From the NCBI GenBank assembly GCA_003290165.1, contig QNQO01005764.1, positions 88,991-152,990 of the forward strand: a stretch of 64,000 nucleotides of DNA. Direction: 5' to 3'. The stretch is from Berberis thunbergii (taxonomy: Eukaryota > Streptophyta > Magnoliopsida > Ranunculales > Berberidaceae). Below the pieces are notes generated by a model. That model was not told the origin of the DNA. It worked only from the letters and a program-made list of their open reading frames with translations, and did not search any database. A program made the translations under genes and the position numbers. Shown here in pieces: positions 36,152-47,925 of the stretch. Position 1 is the first letter of the stretch. Every line of letters starts with the position of its first letter.

Positions 36152-37000
36152 CTGAAGGAAAAAAAAGTGGTGACAGATCAGCATGTGAATCGTGACAAAT
36201 AAAGCAAGTAGATTGAAATCAATAAATCAAATTGACAGGACATACTCCCTGATTGCATCGTGAAACTTACAAAAAAATATCTCTGCAGAAATCCCTTGAA
36301 AAGCAGAATCCAAACATTTTAATCATGATTATCAAACAAAACTGCCCTAATACTCAAATACAACTAAATGCTAATACGCAAATATAACCAAATACAGGCT
36401 TGAAAAGCTCTTCCTATTTCAGAAACAGAACAGTAATGAAAACCATGAGTTTTGTTTGGTCTGGCACATTGAAGGTTCACCAATCAACATGGCAGGGGGT
36501 AATAATTCCATTAATTCCAGGCAAACAGAACTTGAGAAAGCTTAAACATGCATTTGGCTATAAATAATGTCTCCAAAACAGGCCACTAAAAAAATACTTT
36601 AAAGTCATTCTAAAGCAATAGGTTATGAAGATGAAGGCAAGCAAATTGATGTAGTGGGCAGCCTTAGACACAACTCTTTTGCGAGAAGAGCTTATATAAA
36701 ACTTGAAAGGATTCTTACCATCTAAATTGGTAGATTCAAACCAAGTGATTTATAAGATGGCCAAAATCCAGTTGTTAAAATTGTGACTGACAAGTCAATC
36801 CCAGGCCTGAAAATCCAGTTGTTAAAACTGTGACACTGAGCATATACCCGTGTCATTGTAACGTAGCATCAAAGTAACACGTGAGACATAATGCTAATAC
36901 AACCAAATACAGGCCTCAAAATCTCTTCCTATTTCAGAAACAGAGCAGTAATGCAATTGATTTCTCACATGCATTCAAACCTACAAATCCTATTTGACAA

Positions 37001-37225
37001 CAAAACAAAACCTTTAAAGAAGTTCAAAAGCAAAGAAGCATGTCAAGTAGTGGAGTTTCACAATTAATCTGTACATGCAACAAAGGAAAATAGCAAAAAC
37101 AAAACAACAACTGAACAAAACCTCTAAAGAAGTTCAAAAGCAAAGCAACATGTCAAGTAGTGGAGTTTCACAACTAATATGTACATGCAACAAAGGAAAA
37201 TAGCAAAAACAAAACAAAACTGTGG
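37001..37225. repeat. Two-copy tandem duplication, 120-bp period
   Basis: 37001-37120 and 37121 onward share AAGAAGTTCAAAAGCAAAG, CATGTCAAGTAGTGGAGTTT and GTACATGCAACAAAGG with only a few differences. It lies inside CACTA 1 between the BOR and thiolase fragments and is non-coding. Confidence 0.85.
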
Positions 37226-37885
37226 AGAGATCAAATACAAGCAAATATTTGTACTCAAAACAACTTAGAGAAACATTAAACCTCTAAATCATTCAGAAAC
37301 AAAGTTGCATTCAAGATTTGACACTAATCTCTAACATGCATTGCAGAAACTATCCAAAATCCACCAAAACAAGCCAGGCTCTACTCTAAAGACACTAAAA
37401 TGAACAAAACCACTTCAAATTAGTTCATTAAACACCTCAAATTTCAGGAATACAAAGCAAGCATCTAATACCATTATGCTTCTCATAATGTCAGAAATAC
37501 AAATATGCTTCTCAAAGCAAGCATCTAAACACACTACATGTATTTCTTTCAAGTTGCTCGCCAAATGATATAACTGGAATTGCGGAAGCAAAGAATATGT
37601 ATGTTGTTGGCGCAAGAATCCTGAATCACAAAAAGGATGTCAATTTACATATGGCATCAATTACATAGATTATACAGTGAAACTCTCAATAACTTATCAT
37701 GTAAAAACATCATTAATGATGCTTTTCTTCACATTAAGTGATAGAAAACTTTTAGTAAAAGAAAAACATCAGGATACATTATTAGCAAATCAAACTAGTA
37801 TTCATCGAGTAAACCCATATGTTAACATCTACCATAATAACAAAAGGCATTATCATGTTCAAAAATGAAGATGAGGTACACAGAC

Positions 37886-37989
37886 CTGAAACCCGCACGG
37901 ATGCCACCAGTCCAGTCTTGTTTGTAACACATTAGTCTTCTTTTGAGGTCATTTTTTATCCCACGAAAGGGTACAAACGTTTCTTCCAT
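37886..37989 (-). pseudogene. Captured first exon of a BOR boron transporter
   Basis: The start ATG is at 37987-37989 (minus). The exon reads MEETFVPFRGIKNDLKRR then LMCYKQDWTGGIRAGFR and ends at a normal donor (CAG, GTCTGT). This is the conserved N-terminus of plant BOR1-type borate exporters, which are plasma-membrane proteins of the anion-exchanger family. The exon frame is intact and could start a chimeric protein. No other BOR exons follow. Confidence 0.88.
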
Positions 37990-38779
37990 GATATATAGCT
38001 TGGATACACCTCTTGAACAACGAAAAAACAAGGAAATAGAGGACATACAAAACCAAAGAACTTGAACAAATAATGGACTCTAACACAGAACTCGAGAGGC
38101 TAGGAACAATTACAGTACACAACCTATGATAAGTAGGATAAACTATGAGGAAAAGAACCGGTGTTGATAATTCTTAAAACATTATCAATGAAAGCCTAAA
38201 ATCGGTGTTTTCTCAGTGTATAAGAGAACTTGAATTGGTTTATGAACTAATCTGTACAGTTTGGACTACTACATCTTAAGGAATACAAAAGAATGGTTAT
38301 ATTCATGTATGAGTATCAAAAGAATTGATTAGAAATTAAAGCAACTGCAAACATGGATGGATTTTGTGTGAGAGATCACTATGGGACTTCCGAATTGCCT
38401 TGCTTATCGAATTCCATATCTGAGAAAAACAACAATTCTAGCGAAAGGAGCTCATAGAGATTTCAGGGAACCGAAAATTAACGAATAGCCTCCATTTGGT
38501 CGAAACAAGACTAACGGATGGATACAAGAGCATTCATTCTTTCTCCTTTCAAGGCATTGGAATGTGTCATTAAAATGCTTGATTCTCTCAAAACAAAATT
38601 AACTCGTTAAAATGTTTCAACTTCTTAAAAATAATTCCTTTTTATTATTGAGCATGCAGTGCAACAATTTTGTGCAAAACCAGACTGGAAAGCTTAGATC
38701 TAAAGCTGATTGCCAAAAATCTATGCATCAAAAGGGTAAATCAGTAGTGTAACATAAAACCATTCAAATATATGTTTAC

Positions 38780-38854
38780 CTTAATTCGTTTTGCTTCACC
38801 TCCCTTCGCTTTCTTTAGGCTAATTATTGTCTTAAACCAGTCCCCAAAGCCCAT
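38780..38854 (-). pseudogene. Captured first exon of a probable IQ-domain (IQD) protein
   Basis: A 25-codon exon begins with ATG (38852-38854, minus), reads MGFGDWFKTIISLKKAKGG and ends in EAKRIK before a GTAAAC donor. Short, basic first exons with a Trp-Phe-Lys core are usual in plant IQD calmodulin-binding proteins. With so little sequence the family call is tentative. The exon is intact. Confidence 0.45.
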
Positions 38855-39112
38855 ATCTTTGAATCACGATGTTAGATAACTTTACAGAAGTGTCAATTCT
38901 ATGGTACCTGGAAAATAAATTTCAAAATTTTCACAAATGTGTCAGCTGTGACCATCAAATTGTTCAAATACCATACCTTTCATGTGTTTGTGAACTTCAA
39001 AGAGACAAATGAATCTTCCTAAATGGTAAATGCATTTTCCTAAGATCAATAAGAAACATCTGAAAAAAGAAAGGGAATGCAGTTTGTAAGAGATTTACCA
39101 ATTGAAACCAGA

Positions 39113-39790
39113 ACTCCTAAGGGAACTACCATAATTTGTTCACATTAATCATATTTCTATTATTCTATTTTATTCAGGATACACTTCGAAGTTTATGTGA
39201 TCTCCTTTCATTTGTCACACTGATAGTACTCCTAGACCCATTTCATGAAACACCTTCCTAATGTCATTCTCGATTCTTCTTATTCAAAACCAACTTCAAC
39301 ATCAAATCATTTCTATCGAGTTTCCCAAATCAAGATTTGGCAAAGTGATTCAGAGCAGTTCCATACTTCAGTGATTATCAAAACAGAGTCTATAGATCAG
39401 AAAAAACATATACCAATGCGAAAATGAAGATTATAGACACAAACAGATATTGAGTGCACAGGTAAGAAAGCTCCTAAGGGAACTACTATAATTTGTTCCT
39501 ATTAATCTTATTTCTATTCAGTTATCCTATTTCATTCAAACTGACTTGTCCTCGGCCATTTCATCAAACGACTTTCTAATATTATTCTTGATTCTTATCT
39601 AAAACCAACTTCAATATCGAATCAACATCCATCAAAATTCCCAAATCAAGATTGAAATAGCAAAATGATTCAAAGCAGCTACATACTTCATTGACTTCAA
39701 CTTCCTTCAGAATTGAGTCCATTAGATCAAAAGAAATACATACCAATGTCACAGTGAAGATCACAGACACACACAGACATTGATTGCTTG
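39113..39790. repeat. Two-copy diverged duplication, 357-bp period
   Basis: CTCCTAAGGGAACTACnATAA at 39114 recurs at 39471. The following sequence stays alignable (AACCAACTTCAA, CCCAAATCAAGATT, ATACCAATG) to about 39785. It lies inside CACTA 1, has no coding assignment, and may be intron or leader of a captured gene. Confidence 0.75.
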
Positions 39791-40172
39791 CATAGCAAAA
39801 CCAAATTATTTGGATAATGAACCAACCCTTTATTCTAAACAAGCCATGAATTCTAGTACAAAACATAAACAACCTAAATTCGATGAAAACCAATCTGACT
39901 GGCCTATTGCATTTGTTATTAATTTCTACAATACCCATTTCAATTATATGACCATAGAATACAATGAAAACAAATTCATAGACAATTGACTTCATCTAAA
40001 CTATTTTTCAATACCCAAATCTCTATTTTCAAAAAACCCATCTCAAATCCAACAAATATAAGCATGGGTACACTTGAAACACAAATAAACACCACAAAAT
40101 ATAACAAATCAACACAAACACACCCACCGTGAAGGGGAAACAAAAAAGTAGAGAAAAAAGGGTCAGTCTCAC

Positions 40173-40555
40173 CTTATACTTGTGGTATCCGTCGCATGCC
40201 ACATCTCCATTGCTTTTGTCAGGCATGTAACCTGATCACATTAACTAAATTTTCAGTCAGTAATTTACGTAGTAAAACTTTACTAAGAAAGTAGAACAAA
40301 AACGGATTTACCAGCATGAGTGAAAGTGTCCCATATGCTAGGTGTTCTTCCATCCTCTGCTACTGCTCCTTCATACTGAAAACATACAACGAATTGTGAT
40401 AATTCCAGGTTTGGTTATTGCGGGATGTGCTACTACAAATGATCAGAATACTGTTAAGAAGAGATTAGAGTCCAAAGCCAGACCTGATAAGAAGAGGTTC
40501 CCGGGCCAAAAACAAAGTCTGCTGGAAAATCATCTCTGCTAAATGTTAAACTGTG
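40173..40555 (-). pseudogene. Captured GH1 beta-glucosidase exons 1-3
   Basis: Three consecutive exons with retained splice sites are seen on the minus strand. About 40552-40494 reads FSRDDFPADFVFGPGTSSYQ. 40375-40312 reads [20 protein letters not shown] then AG. 40231-40173 reads GYMPDKSNGDVACDGYHKYK. This is the start of the (beta/alpha)8 barrel of plant family 1 beta-glucosidases. The introns between them are short (118 and 80 bp). The catalytic Glu residues lie in exons that are not present, so the fragment is inactive as an enzyme, although its frame is open. Confidence 0.9.
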
Positions 40556-40973
40556 TTCACCCAAAACCTATACTACTGATGAACATAGCAGGATAAATAG
40601 AAAATAAAGACAGGCCATTTTTCCGAGCTTAGTTTATATTCTTTTTTTCTTCTTAGAGTTCTTTATATATGGAGACGCACACACATTCATGCATGTATCT
40701 TTGTAAGTAATTAACATTTTCGGCTAATTCCATATAGATGAATATATATAAATCAATCACTTTGACATAATAGGGAACATTCAATTTTGACATTCTTCAA
40801 AGATGAAATGTTTGTAAAATGTTGCAGATAATTGAGACCTACTTTTATTCAGGACCATAAAATCCCAATAAGTGATAAAATGTTGCGAAGACTTCATTTT
40901 TCAAGAAAAATGCCCAAAAAAAATTTATTCAATTACCATGGTCAAATAGAAAAGGGAAAAAAAATTAATTGGC

Positions 40974-41966
40974 TTAAATGATTGTCACTTCAGAGAAGGC
41001 AAATACGCTTGCTTTCTTTGAAACATAAGACTCTACAATAATGTAAAGAGGACTCTTTTGTAGGCTCTCATTCCTATTGAAGATCTCTTGCAACACGGTA
41101 GTTAAATCAGTTGCTGCCTCTTCGTCAGTTTTCACATATGCATTCTTATCCTCCACATAACTGAACCCCGACCCTACTGGATTATCCTAAATTTCACAAA
41201 AAAAAAAAAAAAAAAAAATTCAAGAACAAGAACAAAAATAAATTTAAAAATCCCATCTTTCAATTTCATTCCATAATTGAAGTAGAACAAAAAACTTGTA
41301 AAGATTAAGGAACAACACATTATTACAAACACCCCATTTCATGGTTAAATTTGAAGATTTACACAGAATGAATGGAGAAAAAAATTCTCATTTTTCAATC
41401 ACATTTCATATCTAAATCAAGATTTATATAGAAAATATTAGAATTTAACATCAATTGAATGCACTTACCACAAACAAGAGATCAGCTTTTTGCAACCAAG
41501 TTTAATTTCTGGCCTTTAAATCAGTATCCAATGGACCAACTTCTTCAAAGTTTCCAATCCCAACTCCTGAAACACCCTATAGTCTCACCAAAAAAAACAC
41601 CATTTTCAGATCAAAATGAAAATGGGGTTCTCATAAACTCATTAAAATTTTTGCGAATTGAGCAATTGCACTCACAGGTCCTCCTTGCAACCACAAAATA
41701 ATCGGCCATGGTTTACTAGCATCTTCAACTCTGTTTGGGCTTCTATACAACCGCCAAAACATGTGTGCTTATACAAAAAACAGAACAAAACCAAATCAAA
41801 CAAGTTTTAATAATGGAAAACTAAAAACCAATAAAGATCAAATCTTTGAGGCATTAAAACTCACTTGGTCAAACTCTGACATAACCCCATTGCTCGGATC
41901 CATCTTCATTATGAGCAGCACTTGCAAAAAGTCCACCATGCAGCAGAACACCAAGAATGGAGACTT
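40974..41966 (-). pseudogene. Captured SCPL51-like serine carboxypeptidase fragment
   Basis: Exons on the minus strand, in order: about 41966-41875 (LLHGGLFASAAHNEDGSEQW, GYVRV, then an in-frame TGA); about 41772-41676 (AHMFWRLYRSPNRVEDASKP, WPIILWLQGGP, the oxyanion-hole region); 41566-41469 (GVGIGNFEEVGPLDTDLKAR, a TAA after the next Asn, then TWLQKADLLFV); 41186 to about 41030 (DNPVGSGFSYVEDKNAYVKT, DLTTVLQEIFNRNESLQKSP, YIIVESY, where the nucleophile Ser would follow the Glu). The clade differs from the SCPL pseudogenes at 2387 and 17257. Stops show it is not functional. Confidence 0.88.
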
Positions 41967-42279
41967 GAAGAAGAACAAAAAAAGATATTTTTTTCATTTC
42001 AGAACCAAAATCAACAGAACCCCACTTCAAAGATATGAACACAGCAGACTTATTAAAAGGGGAGCTTTGTGTTGTGTCAATGTTGTAACAGAAAAAGGCA
42101 TAAAAGTTAAAACTTTACTTGAATCTGATGAATTGAGATTCATTGGTGAGTCGGTGACTCCCCGACCCCAACTTAGTAGAATCAGTAAACCCCAAACCTC
42201 CAAAACCCTAGATCAGAAGATAAAACACATCAAAGATTTAACAAAATCATCAAATACAAACACTATGCTCTTGTGCATA

Positions 42280-42410
42280 GAAATCAGGCGAGGCGAGGTG
42301 ACGGCGAGAGGAGAGGTGATGGTGAGAGAAGTGCGATAGAAATCATGCGAGGCGAGGTGACGGCGAGAGGAGAGGCGAGGTGGGAGAGCTGCGTTTGTGA
42401 GGGATGCGTT
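42280..42410. repeat. Purine-rich duplication near the CACTA 1 right end
   Basis: About 60 bp containing GCGAGGCGAGGTGACGGCGA and GAGAGGAGAGG is repeated head to tail. It adjoins the 5' side of the captured genes and resembles a plant 5' leader read on the minus strand (CT-rich). Confidence 0.6.
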
Positions 42411-42594
42411 GCGTTTGTGTGAGGGAGAGTTGCGTTTGAGGGAGGAGATGAAATCGTGAGCCAAAAACGCGCTGAATGACATTCGCCCTCCCGCTCGAGA
42501 GAATTGGGGGGAGATGGAGCGGGAACCCAAATTTTTTTCGCCCGCGAGAAATCGAATCAACTTCTCCACACATCCACGTGCAACACACGTGCAA

Positions 42595-42777
42595 TTTAGC
42601 AACGGTTTTAAGCCGTTGGGCACTATAGCCACGACTTTTAGCCGTGGCAAACACACCAACGGTTTAGAACCGTGGCCAAGCCTTTTTTTACCCATGATTT
42701 TAGGTCGTTGGCCATTATAGCCACAATTTTTGGCCGTGGCCACCTTCGTCTAGCTAAATAGGCCTTTTGGTGTAGTG
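42595..42777. repeat. Right subterminal repeats and terminus of CACTA 1
   Basis: Five or six copies of the CCACGG...TTTTAGCCGTGGC near-palindrome precede the terminal CTTTTGGTGTAGTG. The spacing is similar to the left side. Confidence 0.85.
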
Positions 42778-42780
42778 TGT

Positions 42781-45700
42781 GAAAAATGGATGTTTGGTCA
42801 GAACCGTTATTGAGTGGGTCTGGAAGTAGAGTAGTAGTTTCCTAGAGGAAACAACCAATGTCAAAGCTAGCTTCTCTAGGTCTGAGTAGTTTGCCTTTGT
42901 TTCTACAAAGGTTTTGCTGGCGTAGTACACTATCTTTATACTCCTTTATCATTCTGCACGATAGATGAACTGGCGACATGTTTTGAGATGGACAAATAAG
43001 TAGTTATGTATTTCCCATCTTTATACTCCTTTATCTTTCCTGGTGCTAATTTCGAAAGCAGTTATGTATTTCCCATCTATGCTTTCAGACTCTGGAATGC
43101 TTGCTCACACTCTTTATCCCATCTGAAGCCTTTGGTTTATCTCAAAATTTTGAAAAAAATGAGGCACTTGTTGGATGATTTGAAAATAAACCTGTTGAGT
43201 GCTACCACCCTCCTAGTCAGGCTTTGAACTTCTCTGATAGTGGTGGGGGACTTCATATCGAGAAGAGCCTGAACCTTCTTTGGATCGACCTTTGTCCCTT
43301 TTTGGTTCACTATGTAATCCAAGAATTCGCTCGACTCAACCCCAAATGTGCATTTTTTGCGGGTTCAACTTCATCCGATACTTGCAGAGCTGACTAAATG
43401 CTTCGGCGAGGTCACCGACGTGATATGGACCGTCGAGGCTTTTGGCCATCATATCTTCTGTGTACACCTCCATGTTCCTGCTGATTTATTTGTTGAACAT
43501 CCAATTCACCAGTCATTGATATGTTTCTCCTGCGTTTTTTAAGCCAAACAACATCACCCGATAACAATATATCCCTCTTTTAGTTATGAAAGATGTATTC
43601 TCCTGGTCTGGGTGTGCATTTGTATCTGGTTATATCCGAAATAAGTGTCCATGCAACTGAGTATGCTGTGTCCGGACGTCGCTTCTACGATTTGATCAAT
43701 GCGGGGAAGCGGAAAGTTGTCTTTCAGACACGCCTTGTTCAAGTCCGTGTAGTCTATGCAGACTCTCCACTTTCGTTTTTCTTTTTGACCAGGACGATAT
43801 TTGTCAGCTAGTCTGGGTAACGTGCCCTTTTGATCATGTCAGCATTGAGTAGTCTTTGTACCTTTTCGTTTATAATCTAATTTCTTTCGGGAGCCCTGGG
43901 TCTCTTCTTACACCTTACAGTTTTTTTCGCGGGGTTAACCTCCAATCGATGAGTGATCCTAGAAAGGTTAATTCCCACCATGTCATGCATCGTCCAGGCG
44001 AAGACGTCCCGATTCTGCCGCAACAACTTTATTAGTTGTTCTGCTAATTCTTTGCTTAGGCAAGAACCTATCTGGACGACTCTGTTGTTATTGGGGTTAT
44101 CGAGGTAGACCGTGATAGATTACTCCTCTGGTTGACCGACATTGGATCTTTCCCTCGAGCTAACTGGAGTTTTGTCATCTAAGTGGGGAGATTCTTCCTC
44201 AATTCCCAAGCTCTGAGATATCTTAGCCGCGGGCTCGGACTGCAATTGATAGTTGTCAAGCCGTTTCAGTGCTGCATAATGGTAGTCTTTGGCTGTTGGC
44301 CGGTTTCGTCGTATGGTGCCTACTGTCTGGTTGGTAGGTTACTTGATATACTGGTGCAAAGTTTGAACCACCGTCTCCATCTGGTAGAGCCAAGGCCTTC
44401 CCAGGATGATGTTGTAGGTGGATGGGGCATAGACCACCATGAACTCCTAGAATATGACTTTTTGAAGTTGTGGCTCTCCTGCCACTACTGTCAATTTGAT
44501 CCTTTCGACAGGGAAGCATTTTCCTTCGCTGAACCCGACCATAAGGTGACTAATGGGCATCAAGTTTCCTTCCTCTAGCTGCATGTTGTGGATTGTACTG
44601 AGGAATAAAACATTCAATTAGATACTGGTGCTATCAAAGATCTGTACACCTCCCAGTTTGCTGTAAAAATCAAAATTACCAGGGCGTCATAATGCAAAAA
44701 TTGAATGCCTTGGATCCCTATCTGTGAAGGTTTTGGGCGAGATTGGCTTATGGATACGAGCGTGCTGCACCTGTTGGTTCTCGTAGACCGACCGGTTCTG
44801 CAACTTACAAAATGCTTTTCTAAGGACCTGTTGGATTGTTCGGATTCTGAACACACTCCATGTAGGACATATATGATGTCTACCACCTCGCTTTCATTTT
44901 TGTTGACGGTCTGGTCTCCTTCATTTGCCTAGTCTTTTTTGACGTTTGGGCTCAGGAATTCCTTGGGGGTCTCCGTCTTGATCCCATGCTCAATCTCGTA
45001 CCTGAGATTCTTAGTCTTCAATATCATGGCCACTGTATTTGTGAAAAGAGTAGTATTTCCCGCTATTTCGTTGTGAGGGATCTCCCCGGAGTTTGGCAGG
45101 CCACTTTACTTCACCGTAATCCTTGATGGTATTGATGATATCGGACAAACTAGAGTGAAGGATTGGGAATCGATGTAGCTGGAGGCTTTTCCTCGCCCAA
45201 TGCGGCCAGAGTCTGGCTTGCTGTCATCCCGCTTCCATTTACTTTTGTCGTTGCCCTCATAATTCTTTCCCTCATTGTCTTTGGGACTAGAGGGTTTATT
45301 TTCAGATTTTGCATCCTTTTTGGCGGCCAACATTTCATCGATAATTATATATTTCTAGGCAATCTTCAGCAAGTCCGCCATATCAGTTAGGGGCTTCAAA
45401 GTGAGGAAATCGTAAAACTTTCCTCTCTTCAGACCTGAGGTAAAGGCTGTGAATGTAGTGTTGTTACTGTAGCCGTCGATGAGGGTCAACTCATTATTGA
45501 AGCATGTGACAAATTCTCTCAACATCTCGCTCGACTTCTATTTGAGGGTAAGCAGGTAATGCAGGCCCTTTCTGATCCGCTAGTTGCCGACAAAGAACAT
45601 TGTTGCCAGTGTCCGGAGTGAGTCGATGGTCTTCGAAGGTAGGCTGCGGAACTAGGTCAGCACTGACTTCTTCAGGCTGGTAGGGAATGACCGACACATT

Positions 45701-46278
45701 ACTGTTTCGTACCCTTCTTTGAGCGCAATGACGTGTTGGAAGTGGCGTAATTGATCGGACGAGTCTGTTGTCCCGACGTAGAACTCCAACTTTGGTGGAG
45801 TGATTTTATTCGGCAGTGGCTCATTCATGATGTGGTTCATGAACGGACGGACGATGAGGTTGAACAACACGTCAGGATTGATGGCTCTGGCCGGAGGGGG
45901 TTTAGCGAGGCGAGTTTGTCGGCCATAGTCGTTGGGTCTCCATTGGTCGCTCTTCAGCCTTTGGTCCACTGAGAGCCCGCAGAAGCTGTGCGACTTTCCT
46001 GATCGCGTTATTTGGTGTCTTCCTTGAACTGGGCTCTTTGCAGCTCCCGACCTCCTTCTCTGGGTGGAGGGTTTCGATGAGTGGGTATCTCCACCGCTCG
46101 TGCATTTTGTTGCATTCGGGTTGAAAGTAGATCCGCCATGGGGTCTACCGTGGCTGCTGCTGGCATTCGGGTCTGAGTTGTTCCCCCCTATGGTGTTGGT
46201 GCCCCCGATACTGGCAGTGCTCCTCTAGTTCGAGGGCTCTAGGATGTCTCCATTATTGCGAGATCTCGTGGTCACCAT
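42781..46278 (-). pseudogene. Gypsy B gag and pol part 1 (gag, protease region, reverse transcriptase)
   Basis: Gag starts at ATG 46276-46278 (MVTTRSRNNGD) with an early TAG. A gag domain follows at 45969-45494 (FMNHIMNEPLPNKITPPKLE, YVGTTDSSDQLRHFQHVIAL, VMCRSFPTSLK), then a Lys-rich tail to about 45106. The protease region (about 44950-44300) is badly degraded. The reverse transcriptase has YTDLNKACLKDNFPLPRIDQ (about 43700), a stretch where YMDDML would lie that is also degraded, and its end at 43322-43137 (VDPKKVQALLDMKSPTTIRE, KSSNKCLIFFKILR). The RNase H primer segment is near 42960-42781 (VYYASKTFVETKANYSDLEK). The CACTA insertion then breaks the reading. There are many stops. Confidence 0.8.
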
Positions 46279-46331
46279 CTCGTTGGATTGACAAGAAGGG
46301 TGATATCACTGTTTTTAAAAGAATTTTGTCA

Positions 46332-46351
46332 TTCCCCACGGACGGCGTCAA
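46332..46351 (-). promoter_or_regulatory. Primer-binding site of gypsy element B
   Basis: The minus strand directly after the 5' LTR reads TTGACGCCGTCCGTGGGGAA, close to the TTGGCGCCGTCTGTGGGAA-type site common in Tat and related plant gypsy elements. Confidence 0.75.
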
Positions 46352-47008
46352 TGTAGTTGAATCTTGTTCTCCTTGGCATTGACCGTGAAATGCACAGGGA
46401 ACACAGTGAGCCAAAGACCACCGTTGTGGCGGCTGATGACACTCCGATGCTAAAGTGAAGCAAGGCTTAAAGTTGTAAATTAGGTTTTGTAACGTACATT
46501 TATTCATCAACCCTATGTCCTATTTATAATGCGAGAGTCATTGTTCGGCTAGGCCCTTGGTGGCATAGTTTAGGGAAATAAATCTTGCTGGAGATTATTT
46601 CCTTGTTGGAGGTCGTCCACGTAGGAGAGTTTTTCTACACGACTTGTGCTCCTAAATCCATGGGAGATGTTTATCTTTTGGAGTGTTGTCCATGCAAGGG
46701 AGCTTCCTTGCATGACTTATACTTCGGTATTTATTTCCTAGTCGAAACCAATGTATTGCTAGCCTGCCCATATTGGATCGATCCTCCAGATACTTGCTTG
46801 ATTAGGCCTTACAGGTAATGGGCTTGACCATGTGACGTGTGGGATTACTAGGGCGCTGCAATTTGGTCCAACCTTTTGATTCTTCCAAGGTGGGTTAGTG
46901 TTGTCTTGGCTTTGCCAGATTGGGTGGGCAATCAGGTCCGCTTTGCTCTACTGACGAGATTATCATGACACGTGTACGATGCAGATTAAATGACGGTTTG
47001 GTGTATCA
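46352..47008 (-). repeat. 5' LTR of gypsy element B
   Basis: A 657-bp LTR with TG...CA ends (minus: TGATACACC ... CAACTACA). A TATA box, TATAAATAGG, is on the minus strand near 46520-46529. It aligns with the truncated copy at 24486-24827 and, more distantly, with 19274-19957. Confidence 0.85.
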
Positions 47009-47530
47009 TACTTTCATTACCACCATTGATCATAAAATGTATTGGTGGATGATGAGTGTTATATCAGTTTAGCCTTAAATGTAGGGGTCTCATTATGGAT
47101 TCCCATGCGCCCTACGTGTGTGGATATTTTTTATTTTTAAATTTATTTTAAAAAGTCAATAATAAGTAAAATTAAAATATTCAGAGATTTGACTAAAGAT
47201 TTCTAAGCAAAATATAAAAAATTGTAACCAAAGATGACACTCTCACTATTGTAAGGGTCTATTTATAGTTTTTTAATTTTTTTTATTGATAATTGGAGAC
47301 TTCAAATAAATTATGTTAGGGGCTTAAGTATAATTAATCATTGTTTGAGCAACTTTTCTAATTGTCGAGGGAACGCGCAAGGGAAAGAGAGCAAGGGATG
47401 GGACAAACAATTTTTTAATGAAAGTATTGTTTTGTCTTGTACTATCGTGTTTTCTTTAGATGCTTTGTAGATCATAGAATTTGTACTACCGGGCAGGACA
47501 CCAGTTTTTTGTCAGTTGAGTCGTATCGAA
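47009..47530. other. Spacer between gypsy B and CACTA 2
   Basis: AT-rich sequence without a supported gene. It should be the flank of gypsy B, but it shows no SCPL homology and so does not continue the pseudogene cut at 19273. Confidence 0.5.
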
Positions 47531-47925
47531 CACTACACCAAAAATGGCCATTATCAACGGTTTTAAACCGTGGGGGTAACCCATTGGCACGGCTTAGAAC
47601 CGTGGGCTGTAGAGGAGTCGCTACATCCCTAGTAACGGCTAAAAATCGTGGCTAAAATATTAGCAACGGTTTTATCTCGAGGACGGTTGATGATTTAGCC
47701 ACGGTTATAAACCATTGCCAAAATCTTAGCCACGGTTCTAAGCCGTGGGCAGGAGTAGCCACGGCTTAAAATCGTTGCAAATTTGGCCACGATTTTAAGC
47801 CGTTGCAATAGCTTTAGCAACGATTTTAAGCCGTGGCCAGTACTAGCCACGATTATAAGCCGTGGCAAGGTAGCCACGATTTTTAGCCGTTGCAATAATT
47901 AGCCACGGTTTTTAGCCGTGGCAAT
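47531..47925. repeat. Left subterminal repeats of CACTA 2
   Basis: Ten or more copies of GCCACGG-TTTTAAG-CCGTGGC-like near-palindromes, more than in CACTA 1, are followed by a TA dinucleotide run at 47945-47963. Confidence 0.9.

Larger units (their letters stand above)
33920..42777. mobile_element. Complete CACTA transposon carrying six host gene fragments
   Basis: The left end is CACTACACCAAAAATGCCC and the right end CTTTTGGTGTAGTG, a perfect 13-bp terminal inverted repeat. The 3-bp target duplication TGT lies at 33917-33919 and 42778-42780. It splits the RNase H region of gypsy B, whose reading resumes on both sides. Subterminal regions (33945-34225 and 42595-42760) carry many copies of GCCACGGTTTTAAGCCGTGG and inverted forms. 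No transposase is recognised. The 8.3-kb interior holds fragments of GST lambda, thiolase, BOR, IQD-like, beta-glucosidase and SCPL51-like genes, all on the minus strand with introns retained. It is a non-autonomous, gene-capturing CACTA. Confidence 0.95.
24486..47008 (-). mobile_element. Tat-like Ty3/gypsy retrotransposon B, with nested insertions
   Basis: Read on the minus strand: 5' LTR 46352-47008, primer-binding site 46332-46351, gag from 46278, protease and reverse transcriptase remnants to about 42781, RNase H and integrase 33919-32080, then a 179-bp tandem array, an antisense accessory ORF and a truncated 3' LTR (24486-24827). The CACTA element 33920-42777 and the hAT elements 29399-32048 lie inside it. 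Without these insertions it would be about 11 kb. Many stops and frameshifts make it defective. The two ends carry no matching target duplication, since the left LTR is truncated. Confidence 0.85.

Noticed and set aside
41761..42339. Plus-strand open frame of 192 codons inside CACTA 1
   Set aside because: It runs antisense through the captured SCPL51-like exon and the purine-rich duplication and shows no domain; the minus-strand exons explain the sequence better.
42213..42743. Minus-strand open frame of 176 codons at the CACTA 1 right end
   Set aside because: It is built largely from subterminal repeats (CCACGG...CCGTGG) and CT-rich leader-like sequence, with no recognisable protein motif.
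19274..47008. A single intact gypsy element bounded by LTRs at 19274 and 46352
   Set aside because: A second truncated LTR, a second accessory ORF and a different tandem array lie between, and the flanks (GTACC and TACTT) do not match as target duplications, so two elements are more likely.
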